A stretch of DNA of 23,872 nt from CANCDA01 sp043757205 (lineage in GTDB: Bacteria; Pseudomonadota; Gammaproteobacteria; Burkholderiales; Burkholderiaceae_C). The translations under genes and the position numbers were made by a program. The notes below the pieces were generated by a model that worked only from the letters and a program-made list of their open reading frames with translations, made no database searches and was not told where the DNA came from. The stretch lies in contig JAYVPU010000159.1 in NCBI GenBank assembly GCA_043757205.1, forward strand, positions 1-23,872. The letters are read 5' to 3'. This document shows positions 22,701 to 23,872 of the stretch, in pieces. Within the stretch, counting starts at the first letter, position 1; each line of letters starts with the position of its first letter.

Positions 22701-23802
22701 TGGCAATGTGGTCGGGCTTGCCGAAATCGCTGCCCCAAAGCTTGGAGACGGTAAAACCGGTCAAACCCGCCTTGGGTTTGGAGCCCCGGCCGGTGGCGCC
22801 TTCGTCGCGGATCTCGCCGCCTGCGCCGGTCGATGCGCCGGGGTAAGGCGAGATGGCTGTGGGGTGGTTGTGGGTTTCCACTTTCATCAGCACATGGCTT
22901 AAGGCGCTCTCTTTTTGATAGCTGCTTACGCTACTATATAAAGGGCTAGAGGCCGATTTCGCTATGAATCGTTCAATCTGGGAGCCATCCATGACGGAGG
23001 CGTTATCCGAGTAGGCCACCACCATGTGCTGCGGGTGGGTCTGGTGGGTGTGGCGGATCATGCCGAACAGGCTGCGGTCCTGCGACACGCCGTCAATGGT
23101 GAACTGCGCGTTGAAAATCTTGTGGCGGCAGTGTTCGCTATTGGCCTGAGCAAACATCATCAGCTCCACGTCGGTCGGGTTACGCCCAAGTTGAGTGAAG
23201 GCCGAGACCAGGTAATCCATCTCGTCATCGGCCAGCGCCAGACCGAACTGGACGTTGGCAACTTCCAGCGCGGCACGCTGGCCGCCCAGCACGTCCACAT
23301 GCGCCATGGGGGCGGCATGCAGCTCGGTGTACAGGCCGCTGGCCTGTGCGCGCTCGAACATGGCGCTTTCGGTCATGCGGTCGTGCAGCAAGTTGGCGAC
23401 TTGGTCCAGTTGTGCTGGCGTCAGCGCCTTGGTGCCGAGCATTCCCGAGGCCAGCGTCAGCCGGTACTCCACCAGACGCTCAACCCGTCGCACGGCCAAG
23501 CCGCAGTTGTGGGCGATGTCGGTGGCTTTGGAGGCCCAGGGTGAAACAGTGCCAAAGCGCGGCGTGACCACGATCACAGCGCCCTCTGTCGACCCCTCGT
23601 ACGGGTCGCCGTAGGTCAAAAGCGCTGCAAGCTGGGATTTGAGTTCAGCGGAGGGTTCAGCCTCAGACGACACCAGATGCACAAAACGTGCGTCGATCGC
23701 CTTGATTTTTTCGTGAACCGCCTGCAGGCCGGGCAAAAGTTGCTGAACGCGGAAGTTGCTCAGGGCGCTGGCGCCGTCAAAAGTGGTGATGTGCAGGGTC
23801 AC
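19747..23802 (-). CDS. purL: Phosphoribosylformylglycinamidine synthase (FGAM synthase), single-chain
   Basis: This 1,351-residue purine enzyme converts FGAR, glutamine and ATP to FGAM in the cytoplasm. An N-terminal PurS-like domain is followed by the linker and the two AIR-synthase-like halves, with motifs ANSEHCRHKIFN, LMKVETHNHPTAISP, GGEIRDEGATGRG and YHDRSDGGL. The C-terminal class I glutaminase domain has VLREQGVNSHVEMA, the nucleophile in GVCNGCQM (Cys near residue 1194) and the His/Glu of MMPHPER. The start is GTG at 23802, giving the usual TLHITTFDG N-terminus; no strong Shine-Dalgarno is seen. Two segments look foreign: residues about 277-298 just before LMKVETHNHP, and about 1076-1096 in the linker before the glutaminase domain. 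Both coincide with repeat-like DNA, yet the frame stays open. Confidence 0.97.
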   Translation of the reverse strand: MTLHITTFDGASALSNFRVQQLLPGLQAVHEKIKAIDARFVHLVSSEAEPSAELKSQLAALLTYGDPYEGSTEGAVIVVTPRFGTVSPWASKATDIAHNCGLAVRRVERLVEYRLTLASGMLGTKALTPAQLDQVANLLHDRMTESAMFERAQASGLYTELHAAPMAHVDVLGGQRAALEVANVQFGLALADDEMDYLVSAFTQLGRNPTDVELMMFAQANSEHCRHKIFNAQFTIDGVSQDRSLFGMIRHTHQTHPQHMVVAYSDNASVMDGSQIERFIAKSASSPLYSSVSSYQKESALSHVLMKVETHNHPTAISPYPGASTGAGGEIRDEGATGRGSKPKAGLTGFTVSKLWGSDFGKPDHIASPLQIMTEGPLGGAAFNNEFGRPSLAGYFREYEQTVTSDVDSIRRGYHKPIMIAGGLGSIDAGQTKKIEFPAGSLLIQLGGPGMRIGMGGSAASSMATGANAAELDFDSVQRGNPEIERRAQEVIDHCWALQDANPILAIHDVGAGGLSNAFPELTNDAGRGARFDLRAVPLEESGLAPKEIWCNESQERYVLAIAPESLDLFRSFCERERCPFSVVGVATEERQLVLADAGSESPVNMPMNVLLGKPPKMHRDVQSVARQFPPVDLTGVSLQQAVIDVLGHPTVASKRFLITIGDRTVGGLTHRDQMVGPWQVPVADCAVTLADYAGFAGEAMAMGERTPLASINAPASGRMAVAESITNLLAAPIELSRVKLSANWMAACGEPGEDAALYATVHAVGMELCPALGISIPVGKDSLSMRTQWTDAHDDKKKVTSPVSLIVTAFATLADVRGTFTPQLNAAEPDSTLVLVELGRGKNRMGGSILAQTLNQTGDAVPDLDEPQDLVNLVKAVNALRAQGQILAYHDRSDGGLLAAVAEMAFAGHVGVALNVDMLVTEGDGISDSRAEHGDSKNWAGQVSARREELTLKALFNEELGVVLQVRTAERNAVMQTLREHGLSKHSHFIGKTRPASVTSGMQTGVGEVQIWRDAKAVFSAKLQDLHQVWDSVSWKICQQRDNPAGADAEHAAAGDPVDPGLHVHLTFEPTHEQVLTSPLPPLGEGREGGSPALMLSKPKVAVLREQGVNSHVEMAYAFTQAGFEAYDVHMTDLQTGRARLQDFQGVVACGGFSYGDTLGAGIGWARSITFNPGLSEQFKAFFARTDTFGLGVCNGCQMFAELADIIPGAQAWPRFTTNRSERFEARLAMVEVLESPSLFLTGMAGSRLPIAVSHGEGYANFAYRGDASKAIAAMRFTDNTGAATEAYPFNPNGSPGGLTAVTTADGRFTAMMPHPERVFRNVQMSWTSGSNSELSPWMQLWHNARKWVA
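20531..20566. repeat. G/C-rich palindromic repeat inside the purL interdomain linker
   Basis: CCCCTTCCC and CCTTCCCCC on the left pair with GGGGGGGAAGG and GGGAAGGGG on the right. On the coding strand it yields SPLPPLGEGREGG in PurL, a string I associate with a common palindromic repeat found in many betaproteobacterial genomes. It lies between the synthetase and glutaminase domains, where an insertion would be tolerated. Confidence 0.65.
22907..22970. repeat. Dispersed repeat copy inside purL
   Basis: On the plus strand it contains TTTTTGATAGCTGCTTACGC, then ATATAAAGGGCTAGAGGCCG. It matches the copy at 2221-2280 in order and spacing and resembles a very common Comamonadaceae intergenic repeat. 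It encodes SASSPLYSSVSSYQKESAL in PurL, a stretch unlike the usual sequence before LMKVETHNHP. Confidence 0.6.
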
Positions 23803-23872
23803 GGTGATGTCGCGCTCATGTCGCGGTAAGGGGCTAGAGAGTGGCGTAGCTAATAAGGCATGAAGGGAGGGC
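23803..23872. other. Region upstream of purL
   Basis: These 70 bases hold the upstream region of purL up to the window edge. No clear promoter, PurR-like box or gene could be recognised. Confidence 0.4.

Noticed and set aside
21763..22902. Plus-strand frame of 379 codons opposite purL.
   Set aside because: It is an antisense shadow of conserved purL sequence, with no independent start signal or domain.

Overview
The window looks like chromosomal DNA of a betaproteobacterium, most likely a Comamonadaceae member of the Rhodoferax/Polaromonas type. The reasons are the run of Bug-type (TctC) solute receptors, the single-chain PurL, and a dispersed repeat with the core AGCTG-TT-CGC ... GGG-TAGAG-CC that I associate with that family. 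All calls come from reading the sequence; no database search was run.

Region 1 (1-276) is the right end of an IS4-type insertion sequence. It cuts into the 3' end of the first receptor gene.

Region 2 (about 215-9075, all minus strand) is a tightly packed catabolic cluster. In transcription order it holds an MmgE/PrpD protein, Bug receptor 4, a small DUF3820 protein, Bug receptor 3, a TauD/TfdA-type 2-oxoglutarate dioxygenase, a carboxymuconolactone-decarboxylase-like protein, an acetyl-CoA hydrolase/CoA-transferase, Bug receptor 2 and the IS-truncated Bug receptor 1. It has four periplasmic receptors but no TctA/TctB membrane subunits and no regulator within view. The enzymes suggest uptake, hydroxylation and CoA-activation of an unknown carboxylic acid. 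A 46-bp duplication of the DUF3820 5' end brackets the PrpD-Bug4 pair. Its right-hand copy forms a 24-codon leader ORF whose stop overlaps the prpD-like start.

Region 3 (9199-10481) holds a secreted protein of unknown function and, convergent to it, a VapBC-like toxin-antitoxin pair with palindromes at its promoter.

Region 4 (10671-18679, plus strand) is a five-gene operon: periplasmic adaptor, HME-type RND pump, outer-membrane lipoprotein channel, OmpR-type response regulator and sensor kinase. It reads as a self-regulated tripartite metal or toxicant exporter. By eye its GC content is lower than that of the flanking regions.

Region 5 (18523-19323, minus) is a DUF4062 protein whose open frame runs through what looks like its own terminator. 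It is followed by about 420 bp of repeat-containing intergenic DNA.

Region 6 (19747-23802, minus) is purL (FGAM synthase). It carries two in-frame insertions that appear to come from dispersed genomic repeats.
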